Shown: piece after piece, positions 53,166-61,641 of the stretch
How positions within the stretch are numbered: position 1 is the stretch's first letter
Layout: each line of letters begins with the position of its first letter
From: Taibaiella sp965229095
GTDB lineage: Bacteria; Bacteroidota; Bacteroidia; Chitinophagales; Chitinophagaceae
Length of the DNA: 64,000 nucleotides
NCBI GenBank assembly: GCA_965229095.1
Contig: OZ245855.1
Location: 1,426,001-1,490,000, forward strand
Reading direction: 5' to 3'
Translations under genes and position numbers: made by a program
The notes under the pieces: generated by a model
The model's input: the letters and a program-made list of their open reading frames with translations, nothing else
The model's database searches: none
Told to the model about the DNA's origin: nothing

Positions 53166-53477
53166 ATGATCGCAATCATTATCGGAGGCTCGGTGCTCCT
53201 GCAGATCGGTCTTTACATTTGGCTGCACAGGATCAAACATGGAAAGACTCTGATCTTGCTGTTTTTATTATTCTTGCTGTTCCTCCATCTGTACCTGTTA
53301 CCCAGGATATTTTCCAGTGCGATGTTACCCTCGAGCGAAGAGCACTACGTATGCGGTTTAGCCGCAGTGGCTTATTACTTTGTATTCTGGATATTCGGCG
53401 CCGGGCTCACGCTCATCACCCATGTATGTTGTTTCCTGGTAGAAACGAGCCTCAGGATCCATAACACAAAGCCTTAA
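53166..53477 (+). CDS. Small membrane protein, three helices
   Basis: The protein has 103 residues. Predicted helices are at about 1-19 (MIAIIIGGSVLLQIGLYIW), 27-48 (LILLFLLFLLFLHLYLLPRI) and 64-90 (GLAAVAYYFVFWIFGAGLTL). No family recognised. The stop codon lies inside the first arm of the terminator that follows. The gap of 148 bases from the secreted-protein gene shows nothing else. Confidence 0.6.
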   Translation: MIAIIIGGSVLLQIGLYIWLHRIKHGKTLILLFLLFLLFLHLYLLPRIFSSAMLPSSEEHYVCGLAAVAYYFVFWIFGAGLTLITHVCCFLVETSLRIHNTKP

Positions 53478-53506
53478 CGGAGAAATAGTTTCCTGCGTTA
53501 AGGCTT
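53469..53506. terminator. Shared terminator, small membrane protein / aspS
   Basis: Perfect 11-bp arms AAGCCTTAACG / CGTTAAGGCTT (53469-53479, 53496-53506) between convergent genes. Confidence 0.7.
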
Positions 53507-53525
53507 GGCATTACTTAAAATAAGA

Positions 53526-55331
53526 TTACAACGTGATCTTCAGCTTCAGTTCGTCCAACTGTACCGGGTTTACGGCCGAAGGGGCATCCAGCATCACATC
53601 ACGGCCCGCATTGTTTTTGGGGAAGGCGATATAATCACGAATGGTTTCATCGCCGCCCAACAAAGCGCACAGGCGATCAAAGCCCAGGGCCAGCCCGCCA
53701 TGCGGCGGCGCGCCATATTCGAAGGCACCCAGCAGGAAGCCGAATTTTTCCTGCGCTTCATGCTCGTCGATACCCAATGCCTCAAACATCTTCAATTGCA
53801 GGTCGCGCTGGAAGATACGGATCGAGCCGCCGCCTATTTCCGTCCCGTTCAGCACCAGGTCATAAGCATTGGCCAGGATATAAGGATATCTTTCTTTGTC
53901 CTGCATCCAGCTAATCTGGTCGGGCTTGGGCGAAGTAAAAGGATGGTGACGCGCTACCCAACGGCCGGCACCACCGCCGTCGTCGTTACTTTCGGCAAAC
54001 TCCAGCAAAGGAAAGTCGATCACCCACAGCGGGCAATAAGTATCACGCTTACGCAGCCCCAAGCGGTTGCCCATTTCCAGGCGCAGCTCGCTCATGGCCT
54101 TACGGGTGCGGGAAGCAGCACCGGCAAGCACCAGGATCAGGTCGCCGGGTTGGGCATGGGCCGCTGCTGCCCATTGCTTCAATCGCTCTTCGTTATAGAA
54201 TTTATCTACGGAACTCTTTAAAGTACCATCAGCATTGTATTTAACAAACATCAGGCCGGTCATGCCAATCTGCGGGCGCTTTACCCATTCGGTCAGCTCA
54301 TCGGTCTGCTTACGGGTATATTCGCTGCAACCGGGTACGGCAATCGCCACCACATATTCTGCTTCGTCCATCACTTTAAATTCGGCGCCGCCTACCAGGT
54401 CTATTTCCGGATCTCCTTCGCTTAAAGAACCGGCCGGGGACTTTAGTTCTGCAAGCTTCATATCGAAACGCAGATCGGGCTTATCGTTGCCATAATACTT
54501 CATAGCATTGGCCCAGGTCATACGCGGGAAAGCTTCTGTAAACGTAACACCCTTCACATCTTCGAACACATGTTTGGTCAATCCTTCAAACATCTGCAAT
54601 ATATCTTCCTGCTCTACGAAAGCCATTTCACAGTCGATCTGGGTAAACTCCGGCTGGCGGTCTGCACGCAGATCCTCATCACGGAAACATTTCACGATCT
54701 GGTAGTAACGGTCGTAACCGCTTACCATCAGCAATTGCTTAAAGGTCTGCGGGCTTTGGGGCAAGGCATAAAACTGTCCTTCGTTCATACGGGAAGGCAC
54801 TATAAAGTCGCGTGCGCCCTCGGGTGTGGATTTGATGAGGAAAGGCGTTTCTATATCATAAAAGCCTTTTGCATCCATATAATTACGCACCGAGCGGTTT
54901 ACCCGGTACCGCAGCTCCAGGTTGCGTTGCAATACAGGGCGTCTCAGGTCCAGGTACCGGTATTTCATACGCAGCTCCTCTCCCCCATCTGTTTCTTCTT
55001 CGATGGTAAAAGGTGGCACAGCCGATTTGTTCAGTATTGTGTACTCCGTTACTGCGATCTCGATATCACCGGTTGGAATTTTGGCATTCTTGCTGCTGCG
55101 TTCGATCACCTTACCCGATGCCTGGATCACAAATTCGCGGCCCAGGGGCTGCTGATCTAGCTGCCGGGTCAAAGTTTCGTTGAACAGCAATTGCGTAATA
55201 CCATAACGGTCACGCAGGTCAATAAAAGTGATGCTTCCAAACTTACGCAGGGTCTGCACCCAGCCTGCCAGGGTTACTGTAGTGTCAATATGTTCACTGC
55301 GGAGCTCGCCGCAATTATGGGTACGGTACAT
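53526..55331 (-). CDS. aspS: Aspartate--tRNA ligase
   Basis: The protein has 601 residues. The N-terminal OB-fold anticodon-binding domain (TVTLAGWVQTLRKFGSITFI, DLRDRYGITQLLF) is followed by class II motif 1 (YMDAKGFYDIETPFLIKSTP), motif 2 (RYYQIVKCFRDEDLRADRQP), a bacterial GAD-type insertion (about 290-420) and motif 3 (HGGLALGFDRLCALLGG). The usual bacterial length is about 590. It charges tRNA-Asp in the cytoplasm. Whether it is discriminating or also charges tRNA-Asn cannot be told from this window. Confidence 0.97.
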   Translation of the reverse strand: MYRTHNCGELRSEHIDTTVTLAGWVQTLRKFGSITFIDLRDRYGITQLLFNETLTRQLDQQPLGREFVIQASGKVIERSSKNAKIPTGDIEIAVTEYTILNKSAVPPFTIEEETDGGEELRMKYRYLDLRRPVLQRNLELRYRVNRSVRNYMDAKGFYDIETPFLIKSTPEGARDFIVPSRMNEGQFYALPQSPQTFKQLLMVSGYDRYYQIVKCFRDEDLRADRQPEFTQIDCEMAFVEQEDILQMFEGLTKHVFEDVKGVTFTEAFPRMTWANAMKYYGNDKPDLRFDMKLAELKSPAGSLSEGDPEIDLVGGAEFKVMDEAEYVVAIAVPGCSEYTRKQTDELTEWVKRPQIGMTGLMFVKYNADGTLKSSVDKFYNEERLKQWAAAAHAQPGDLILVLAGAASRTRKAMSELRLEMGNRLGLRKRDTYCPLWVIDFPLLEFAESNDDGGGAGRWVARHHPFTSPKPDQISWMQDKERYPYILANAYDLVLNGTEIGGGSIRIFQRDLQLKMFEALGIDEHEAQEKFGFLLGAFEYGAPPHGGLALGFDRLCALLGGDETIRDYIAFPKNNAGRDVMLDAPSAVNPVQLDELKLKITL

Positions 55332-55340
55332 TTTATGTGT

Positions 55341-55391
55341 AGGTATTAGACTTTAGATGTTAGACTTTGATAGTAGACCTTAGATATTAGG
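55341..55391 (-). repeat. Copy of the AT-rich dispersed repeat upstream of aspS
   Basis: Reverse complement contains CTAATATCTA, TCTACTATC and CTAACATCTA, the same words found before hppD at 35871-35903. The rest of the 428-base gap (to 55667) has no recognisable gene. Confidence 0.5.
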
Positions 55392-55667
55392 AACCCAGGC
55401 TAATCCAGGGTTGAAACATCCATTGGTTACGGGTTGCGAAGATAATGATTTAGCAAGGATTTTGCAGGCCGGGAACCGGGACGATAGTATATCGTTTTTG
55501 ACTATTTTTAATTTGGCAAACAGTCCCGCGGTACAATTGTTATTTATTCCAGGCCAAAGTGCCCTGTAAAGCCATCGGCTGAATCGTGCGGGTACCGCTT
55601 CAAGGCAAGGCCGGCAATGATTCTGGGTGCATTGCCCGTTTAAGGATTCATAATATTGTGGAAAAAT

Positions 55668-55714
55668 TTTGCGTAACCGAATGGTTACTCATATATTTGT
55701 AACCGAATTGTTAC
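55668..55714 (+). promoter_or_regulatory. Bacteroidota promoter overlaid by a tandem palindromic operator
   Basis: TTTG (55668-55671), a 20-base spacer and TATATTTG (55692-55699) form a complete -33/-7 promoter of the Bacteroidota type. Two 16-bp palindromes, GTAACCGAATGGTTAC (55673-55688) and GTAACCGAATTGTTAC (55699-55714), lie within the spacer and just after the -7, their starts 26 bases apart. A repressor bound there would block the promoter. No regulator gene is adjacent. Confidence 0.72.
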
Positions 55715-55759
55715 AGAAGAACAATTGTACCACTTAACAAAATTTCAAAATCTAAAAAA

Positions 55760-56188
55760 ATGAAACAGGAACCTTTTGTAATCGAGAGAACCTACAATGC
55801 CCCCGTAAGCAAGGTTTGGAAAGCCATTACCGACAAGGACCAGATGAAGCAATGGTACTTTGATATCGCTGCCTTTAAACCGGAACCCGGCTTTGCCTTC
55901 AGCTTTACGGGACAAGGATCGAAAGGAGAAGATTACGTACATCTCTGCGAGGTTAAGGAGGTGATCCCCAACCGGAAGCTTAGCTATAGCTGGCGCTACC
56001 GCGGCTATGAAGGTAGTTCCGTGGTTACGTTTGAGCTGTTTGAAGAAGCGGGAAAAACCCGGCTTAAGCTGACCCATGAGGGATTGGAAAGCTTCCCGAA
56101 ACATCCGGATTTCGCCGTAGAAAGCTTTACCAAAGGCTGGACAGAGCTTATAGGTAAGCACCTCAAAGAATTTGTAGAAGCGGCGTAA
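55760..56188 (+). CDS. SRPBCC (AHSA1-like) domain protein
   Basis: The protein has 142 residues: one SRPBCC domain. FVIERTYNAPVSKVWKAITD is the first strand and helix, KQWYFDIAAFKPEPGFAFSF the central strands, and AESFTKGWTELI the long final helix. Such proteins are often cotranscribed with ArsR-type regulators and bind hydrophobic ligands; the role here is unknown. The promoter with two GTAACC...GGTTAC palindromes lies 46 bases upstream, so tight regulation is expected. Confidence 0.85.
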   Translation: MKQEPFVIERTYNAPVSKVWKAITDKDQMKQWYFDIAAFKPEPGFAFSFTGQGSKGEDYVHLCEVKEVIPNRKLSYSWRYRGYEGSSVVTFELFEEAGKTRLKLTHEGLESFPKHPDFAVESFTKGWTELIGKHLKEFVEAA

Positions 56189-56210
56189 CCGCTATTGATG
56201 TGCTTTCTGT

Positions 56211-56253
56211 ATTTGTTTTCGCGTAGTACTTTTCATGCTACGCGAAAACAAAT
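56211..56253 (+). terminator. Terminator after the SRPBCC gene
   Basis: Perfect 16-bp arms ATTTGTTTTCGCGTAG / CTACGCGAAAACAAAT (56211-56226, 56238-56253), 11-base loop. Confidence 0.75.
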
Positions 56254-56274
56254 TTGTCCCTTGTTGTAAGCTAT

Positions 56275-56526
56275 TTAGCCGCGGCCCTTAAGCTCTTCCA
56301 ACATTTTCTGGAAGGTTTCTTTATCATTGGCCCAGCCCAGGCTGCTGATTCCGGACCAGGACAGCAGGAAATCGTGTATGCTGCCGTAATACACTTCTAT
56401 ATCGTCGGTAGTGATGATACGGATAATTCCTTCGTCCGAAACCTGTAAAGAGAAAAGGTATTGCCTGTCCTTCTGCAAGCCTTTATCATCGGTAAGCGCG
56501 GTCGCTGTAATTAGTTGTGTTGTCAT
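56275..56526 (-). CDS. Small hypothetical protein (83 residues)
   Basis: The start at 56526 (MTTQLITATALTDDKGLQKD) is preferred to the ATG at 56553. No signal or membrane segment. A mixed alpha-beta product with GIIRIITTDDIEVYYGSIHD and a C-terminal helix DKETFQKMLEELKGRG. No family recognised. It ends close to the SRPBCC terminator and is read in the same direction as the acyltransferase gene upstream of it. Confidence 0.6.
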   Translation of the reverse strand: MTTQLITATALTDDKGLQKDRQYLFSLQVSDEGIIRIITTDDIEVYYGSIHDFLLSWSGISSLGWANDKETFQKMLEELKGRG

Positions 56527-56570
56527 ATCTGTTGCAAAAGTAAAAGCAGGCAAAATTAAGAGGCTATCGT

Positions 56571-57674
56571 CTAAATCTCCAGCGTAGGCTTCATCTTTTT
56601 AATCACTTTTTTGCCCAGCTTCATAAAAGGGATCTCGATACAGTAATGCAAACCGCTCGCCAGAATAATAGTGAGGGTAAAGCATACCGCCGCCGTAACA
56701 AGCAAAGCGCTTACAGCCCCCGGGAACAATGGCAATATCCGGCTTTCCCAATAATCGCCCATAGCACATACCAATACCCAATGCACCAGGTATATACCAT
56801 ACGATATCTTCCCGATGTACACGAGAAAAGGCAGTTGGAAAATGCGTCGCAGCTTTGAATAGTGGATAAGGCAAATGATAAAAGTAAAGGAAGCCAGGCC
56901 CGAAAGATAGAAGAAGTCAAGCCTCAGGAAGTCGAGCGTATAATGTAAAGTAGAACCGCCGATAGGAAATATTTTGGTCCAGTAGCGCATCGAGAACATA
57001 GGAAGGGCTAGTATAATAATCGGGTACCGGTAACGATACCACCAGGTACCTTTTATCGCCTCCGAATTATATGTCGAGAAATGTGCAGCGATAAACAAGC
57101 CCAAAGCAAAGTGGAAAAGGAATATACCTGTCACATAGGCCATAGCAACGCTCGTCCAGATGAACCAGGGAACCAGCCTTTTGTTTTGTTTGGCAATAAC
57201 CACCAGGAAAGGCATCAGGAAGGAATAAAGCAACTCGTAGGAAAGGGTCCAGCCTGCGCCATAAAAAACATTGTGTCCCCTGATCAGCAAAAACTCCTCC
57301 CAGAACTGCTGTTTGTTGTGTATAAAGACATCTACCAGGTTGGCAGCATTAAGGGCATAACGGTTAGCATAAAGAATGCCTGCCAGCAAAGCCACCCAGA
57401 AACCCGGATAGATGCGGAAGATACGGGCCACGTAAAACTTCCCGATATCCAGCTTTTTACCCAATTGCAGGTAAGGATAAGACAATACCATGCCACTCAG
57501 GACAAAGAAAAAAGATACGGCATCATTGGCATTGATTAAAACGGAGGTAGCCTGGACCACGGTCTTATCCGCATACTTCCAATTGATCAGATGCCCGAAC
57601 ATCACCATTAAAGCTGCAATACCTCTTGCCGAGTCAAGATAGTCCAGTCGTTCCGTCTTATTGATGTCACTCAT
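56571..57674 (-). CDS. Acyltransferase family 3 membrane protein
   Basis: The product has 367 residues from ATG 57674 (MSDINKTERLDYLDSARGIA); the longer frame to 57773 adds residues with no family match. The family opening ERLDYLDSARGIAALMVMFGH carries the conserved Arg and His; about ten membrane helices follow (e.g. DAVSFFFVLSGMVLSYPYL, GAGWTLSYELLYSFLMPFL, LVYIGKISYGIYLVHWVLVC). Members acylate LPS, exopolysaccharide or peptidoglycan sugars. Substrate unknown. Confidence 0.9.
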   Translation of the reverse strand: MSDINKTERLDYLDSARGIAALMVMFGHLINWKYADKTVVQATSVLINANDAVSFFFVLSGMVLSYPYLQLGKKLDIGKFYVARIFRIYPGFWVALLAGILYANRYALNAANLVDVFIHNKQQFWEEFLLIRGHNVFYGAGWTLSYELLYSFLMPFLVVIAKQNKRLVPWFIWTSVAMAYVTGIFLFHFALGLFIAAHFSTYNSEAIKGTWWYRYRYPIIILALPMFSMRYWTKIFPIGGSTLHYTLDFLRLDFFYLSGLASFTFIICLIHYSKLRRIFQLPFLVYIGKISYGIYLVHWVLVCAMGDYWESRILPLFPGAVSALLVTAAVCFTLTIILASGLHYCIEIPFMKLGKKVIKKMKPTLEI

Positions 57675-57864
57675 TCTTAAAATTTCCCGAAAATAATGAA
57701 TCCCTTTCAATAAAAGGCCTGCTAACCTGCATCTTGCGAAACAAATCAAAATCCCTGCAGCACCATAAAGCATGCCCCTTCGCTGGCCTTATCCCAGGCA
57801 CGGGCCCAAAAACAAACCTTGCAGTCAAACAGCTATCGATATACCGCGAGTATCGGCATTAAAA

Positions 57865-57890
57865 AAGAGACTGTCTTACGACAGTCTCTT
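57865..57890 (-). terminator. Terminator of tuf
   Basis: Perfect 11-bp arms AAGAGACTGTC / GACAGTCTCTT (57865-57875, 57880-57890) with a 4-base loop; the T run for minus-strand transcription comes from A6 at 57861-57866. Confidence 0.9.
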
Positions 57891-57912
57891 CTCTATAAAT
57901 AAGATTGACTTA

Positions 57913-59100
57913 TTATTTTACGATTTCGGTAACCTGACCGGCACCTACTGTACGGCCACCTTCGCGGATAGCGAATTTCAGACCTTTGTCCATCGCGATT
58001 GGAGCGATCAACTTAACAGACAGGGAAACGTTATCACCAGGCATTACCATCTCAACGCCTTCTGGCAACATACACTCACCAGTTACGTCCGTAGTACGGA
58101 AGTAGAACTGAGGACGGTATTTGTTGAAGAACGGAGTGTGACGGCCACCTTCATCTTTACCCAGTACATAAACCTCACCTTTAAATTCAGTGTGTGGTGT
58201 AATGGATTTAGGAGCGCAGATAACCATACCACGACGGATGTCTTTTTTATCGATACCACGCAGCAGCAGACCAGCGTTGTCACCAGCTTCACCACGGTCA
58301 AGAAGTTTTTTGAACATCTCAACACCAGTACAGGTAGAAGTCAGAGGAGAATCATTGAAACCAACGATTTCAACGTTGTCACCTACAGTGATCACACCAC
58401 GCTCGATACGACCTGTAGCAACAGTACCACGACCAGTGATAGTGAATACGTCTTCTACAGACATCAGGAATGGTTGATCAACCGGACGTGGAGGCAATGG
58501 AATGTATTCATCCACAGCGTTCATCAGGTCTTCGATAGCTTTAACACCAGCAGGTTCACCGTTCAGACCTGCCAGAGCAGAACCTTGGATGATTGGTGTG
58601 TTATCACCGTCAAATTCGTTTTTGCTCAGCAGTTCACGGATTTCCAGCTCAACCAGCTCAAGGATCTCAGGATCATCAACCAAGTCAACTTTGTTCATGA
58701 ATACTACGATACGAGGTACACCTACCTGGCGAGCCAGCAGGATGTGCTCTTTAGTCTGAGGCATTGGACCGTCAGTAGCAGCAACTACAAGGATAGCGCC
58801 GTCCATCTGAGCAGCACCGGTAATCATATTTTTCACATAGTCAGCGTGACCTGGACAGTCAACGTGAGCATAGTGACGATTAGCTGTTTGATATTCTACG
58901 TGTGCAGTGTTAATAGTGATACCACGCTCTCTTTCTTCAGGAGCGTTATCGATCGCATCATAATCTTTCTTCTCTGCCAAACCTTTATTAGCCAAAACGT
59001 TGGTAATAGCGGCAGTCAATGTAGTTTTACCATGATCGACGTGACCAATGGTACCAATGTTTACGTGGGGTTTCTCCCTCTTAAAGGTCTCTTTTGCCAT
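57913..59100 (-). CDS. tuf: Elongation factor Tu
   Basis: The protein has 395 residues. G1 is GTIGHVDHGKTTLTAAI, G3 HVDCPGHADYVKNMI, G4 VVFMNKVDLVD, followed by domains 2 and 3 ending in GGRTVGAGQVTEIVK. It delivers aminoacyl-tRNA to the ribosome. Four tRNA genes precede it in the same direction, the classic tufB-type arrangement, so the transcript probably carries tRNAs and mRNA together. Codon use is strongly biased, as expected for a highly expressed gene. Confidence 0.98.
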   Translation of the reverse strand: MAKETFKREKPHVNIGTIGHVDHGKTTLTAAITNVLANKGLAEKKDYDAIDNAPEERERGITINTAHVEYQTANRHYAHVDCPGHADYVKNMITGAAQMDGAILVVAATDGPMPQTKEHILLARQVGVPRIVVFMNKVDLVDDPEILELVELEIRELLSKNEFDGDNTPIIQGSALAGLNGEPAGVKAIEDLMNAVDEYIPLPPRPVDQPFLMSVEDVFTITGRGTVATGRIERGVITVGDNVEIVGFNDSPLTSTCTGVEMFKKLLDRGEAGDNAGLLLRGIDKKDIRRGMVICAPKSITPHTEFKGEVYVLGKDEGGRHTPFFNKYRPQFYFRTTDVTGECMLPEGVEMVMPGDNVSLSVKLIAPIAMDKGLKFAIREGGRTVGAGQVTEIVK

Positions 59101-59166
59101 TGTTATTTTCTTTTTTAAAAGAAGTTTTTGTAATATAGATTGTAAAAAAATTTACCAAATTCTATG

Positions 59167-59238
<72 letters not shown>

Positions 59239-59328
59239 ATTTTGAATTGTTAAATGGCTGGCTTTGCTAAATTGTTTTAATCAGAAATAACAATTACAAC
59301 CATTTATCAATTCAACAATTCTATTCTG

Positions 59329-59401
59329 AGCGGAAGACGAGTCTCGAACTCGCAACCTATAGCTTGGAAGGCTATCGCTCTACCAATTGAGCTACTTCCG
59401 C
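59329..59401 (-). tRNA. tRNA-Gly (TCC)
   Basis: 73 bases. Acceptor stem GCGGAAG/CTTCCGC; anticodon stem ATAGC/GCTAT with the loop CTTCCAA; T-arm TTCGAGA. Confidence 0.95.
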
Positions 59402-59445
59402 GTTTAGGGAGCAAATAAAAATCTGCTCCCGTACCATTGAAAAAG

Positions 59446-59528
<83 letters not shown>

Positions 59529-59608
59529 GATTAAATGTTGAATTTCAGATTTTAAATTTTGACCAGTAAAATCTGAAATTCAAAATTCATCACTTAAAAT
59601 TACGAAAG

Positions 59609-59681
59609 AGCCACTTGCCGGGATCGAACCAGCGACCTACTGATTACAAATCAGTTGCTCTACCAGCTGAGCTAAAGTGGC
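59609..59681 (-). tRNA. tRNA-Thr (TGT)
   Basis: 73 bases. Acceptor GCCACTT/AAGTGGC; anticodon stem ACTGA/TCAGT, loop TTTGTAA; T-arm TTCGATC. First of the four tRNAs in transcription order. Confidence 0.95.
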
Positions 59682-59757
59682 CTTTTTTAAACGTTTTTAC
59701 AAAGAACTGATCCCTTTAGCGTCGTTCGATATTGTTGTACCGTTTGCTTTGGGATTG

Positions 59758-59787
59758 CAAAGGTAGGGATGTATTTTGAATTAACAA
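59758..59787 (-). promoter_or_regulatory. Promoter of the tRNA-tuf operon
   Basis: On the minus strand TTG (59787-59785), 19 bases and TACCTTTG (59765-59758) match the Bacteroidota -33/-7 pattern, about 77 bases upstream of the first tRNA. The rest of 59682-59919 holds no gene. Confidence 0.6.
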
Positions 59788-59919
59788 GAAACTTCTAAAG
59801 TTTTTTTCAAAAATATTTTTCCCTCATAAGTTTCGGAGAACAAAGCGGTTGTCCCACTATGCCTCTACGCTTTTTTCACAAAAGTAAATGTATTTTTGAC
59901 CGCTTTTTATTGCGGCCTT

Positions 59920-60705
59920 ATGATCCATAAAATTCTCTCCGATAAACCTTCCAAAGTCTTCCTTGCCCTTACCGCCTTTTTTGTAGCCAACGCCCTTATT
60001 GCAGAATGCATCGGGGGCAAGCTGTTTTCGCTGGAACAATTCCTCGGCCTTCCCGTTTCCCACTTTACTTTGTTCGGGGAACCTGGCTTGTCTTATACCC
60101 TTACTTGCGGCGTACTGCTATGGCCGCTTGAATTTATCCTTACCGATATCGTGAACGAATACTTTGGTCCCAGGGCCGTAAAAAGGATATCCTACACAGC
60201 CGTTATCCTGATTGCTTACGCCTTCCTCATGTTTTACGTGGCTATAAGAGTGCCGGCAGATCAGGATTTTTGGATAGGCAGTAAGGCGGCCGAAGGGGTG
60301 CCCGATATGCAAAAAGGTTTTTCGGCTGTATTCGGGCAAGGGATGTGGATCATTTTTGCGAGCATTGTCGCCTTCCTTTTTAGCCAGATTGTGGATGTCT
60401 TCGTGTTTCACAGGATCAAGAAAAAAACAGGCGAAAAGCATGTCTGGCTAAGGGCTACAGGCTCTACTCTGGTATCCCAGCTTATCGATAGCTTTATCGT
60501 TTTGTTCATCGCGTTCAAAATAGGAGCCGGCTGGAGCTGGCAAAGGGTTATCGCCATCTGCATGGTCAACTATTCTTATAAAGTGGTTATGGCGATTGCA
60601 CTTACACCGCTGATCTACCTGCTCGAAGCCGTCATCGAAAAATATGTGGGCAAAGCCAAGGCCATGCAGATGAAAAGGGCTGCCATGGGCAAAGAGGAAG
60701 AATAA
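59920..60705 (+). CDS. yhhQ: Queuosine precursor transporter (YhhQ/DUF165 family)
   Basis: The product has 261 residues from ATG 59920 (MIHKILSDKPSKVFLALTAF); an ATG at 59896 adds eight residues. About six to seven helices. Family signatures are FFVANALIAECIGGKLFSL, LWPLEFILTDIVNEYFGPRA and WLRATGSTLVSQLIDSFIVL. The family imports preQ0/preQ1 for queuosine in tRNA. Divergent from the tRNA-tuf operon. Confidence 0.93.
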   Translation: MIHKILSDKPSKVFLALTAFFVANALIAECIGGKLFSLEQFLGLPVSHFTLFGEPGLSYTLTCGVLLWPLEFILTDIVNEYFGPRAVKRISYTAVILIAYAFLMFYVAIRVPADQDFWIGSKAAEGVPDMQKGFSAVFGQGMWIIFASIVAFLFSQIVDVFVFHRIKKKTGEKHVWLRATGSTLVSQLIDSFIVLFIAFKIGAGWSWQRVIAICMVNYSYKVVMAIALTPLIYLLEAVIEKYVGKAKAMQMKRAAMGKEEE

Positions 60706-60763
60706 GCTTCCCGGGCCAAAACATTTTTTGATACCTTGATTTCCCTTTTTTACCTTTAGCCCG

Positions 60764-61630
60764 ATGTATTACCGACGAAAAATCATATTCATTTTATTAC
60801 TGCTAAGTACCTTGTTATGCGCGCCACGGCTATGGGCGCAGACCAGTACTTCCAATACGGAACAGGTGCAGGACGAAGGCGATACTTACGAAGAAGATAC
60901 GACGCAAACAGCCGAAACATCGGCACCTGGAAAGGAAACAGCTTATAGCGAAGAGGATTACGCAAATGAGTATGCTGAAAACGAAGAGCCGGGTATCGTC
61001 TTTAGCAAGCCGGCATCGTCATTACCGCAAAAAGACAGGGGCATATCCGCCGCACAATGGCAAAAACTAACCAACGACCCCGCATTTCAATACGAGGAAC
61101 AGAAAGAGGAGATAAAGCAGGAGGAAGACTCCGCCTGGCTGCGTTTTTTTGAATCCCTGTTTAAATTCCTGGGGTCATTTGCAGGCAAAGCATTGATCAT
61201 CGGCCTTGTTGCATTATTGGTTATCTATATCATATTCCGGGTGTTCCAACTGAAAGGCAATATCTTTTTTGCAAAAAAGGACAAGAAGATCAGCAATGCG
61301 GACCAGGACGAATTATCCGACCATTTTATCCCGGAAAGTTGGGAGCAGGTAATACAGAATGCCGCTGCAGCAGGCAATTACAGGCTTGCTGTACGACACT
61401 GCTACCGCTACCTGCTCAGCATGCTCCAGGATAAAGAAGTGATCCGGTACCAGACAGCCAAAACCAATTACCAGTATGCTTATGAGTTAACAGGAACCAA
61501 CCTGTATCAACCCTTTATGCAACTAACCCGTGGTTACGAGTATGTATGGTATGGCGGCTTTCCCATTGGCAAAGAAAGGTTTGAAGCCTATTATGAACAG
61601 ATAACCGGAATTAAAAAAGACCTGCTTTAA
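60764..61630 (+). CDS. DUF4129 domain protein
   Basis: The protein has 288 residues. The signal peptide (MYYRRKIIFILLLLSTLLCA) is followed by an acidic, low-complexity region (about 27-85: QDEGDTYEEDTTQTAETS), an amphipathic part, a transmembrane helix (about 140-160: ALIIGLVALLVIYIIFRVFQ) and a cytoplasmic DUF4129 domain (NYRLAVRHCYRYLLSMLQDK ... FMQLTRGYEYVWYGGFPIG). The role is unknown; this family accompanies DUF4350 and MoxR genes. It is the first visible gene of the operon, with a gap of 11 bases to the next. Confidence 0.85.
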   Translation: MYYRRKIIFILLLLSTLLCAPRLWAQTSTSNTEQVQDEGDTYEEDTTQTAETSAPGKETAYSEEDYANEYAENEEPGIVFSKPASSLPQKDRGISAAQWQKLTNDPAFQYEEQKEEIKQEEDSAWLRFFESLFKFLGSFAGKALIIGLVALLVIYIIFRVFQLKGNIFFAKKDKKISNADQDELSDHFIPESWEQVIQNAAAAGNYRLAVRHCYRYLLSMLQDKEVIRYQTAKTNYQYAYELTGTNLYQPFMQLTRGYEYVWYGGFPIGKERFEAYYEQITGIKKDLL

Positions 61631-61641
61631 CCGCTGAAACT

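Noticed and set aside
57772..59118. 448-codon plus-strand frame
   Set aside because: Antisense shadow of tuf caused by its strong codon bias; Thr/Ser/Phe-rich with no fold.
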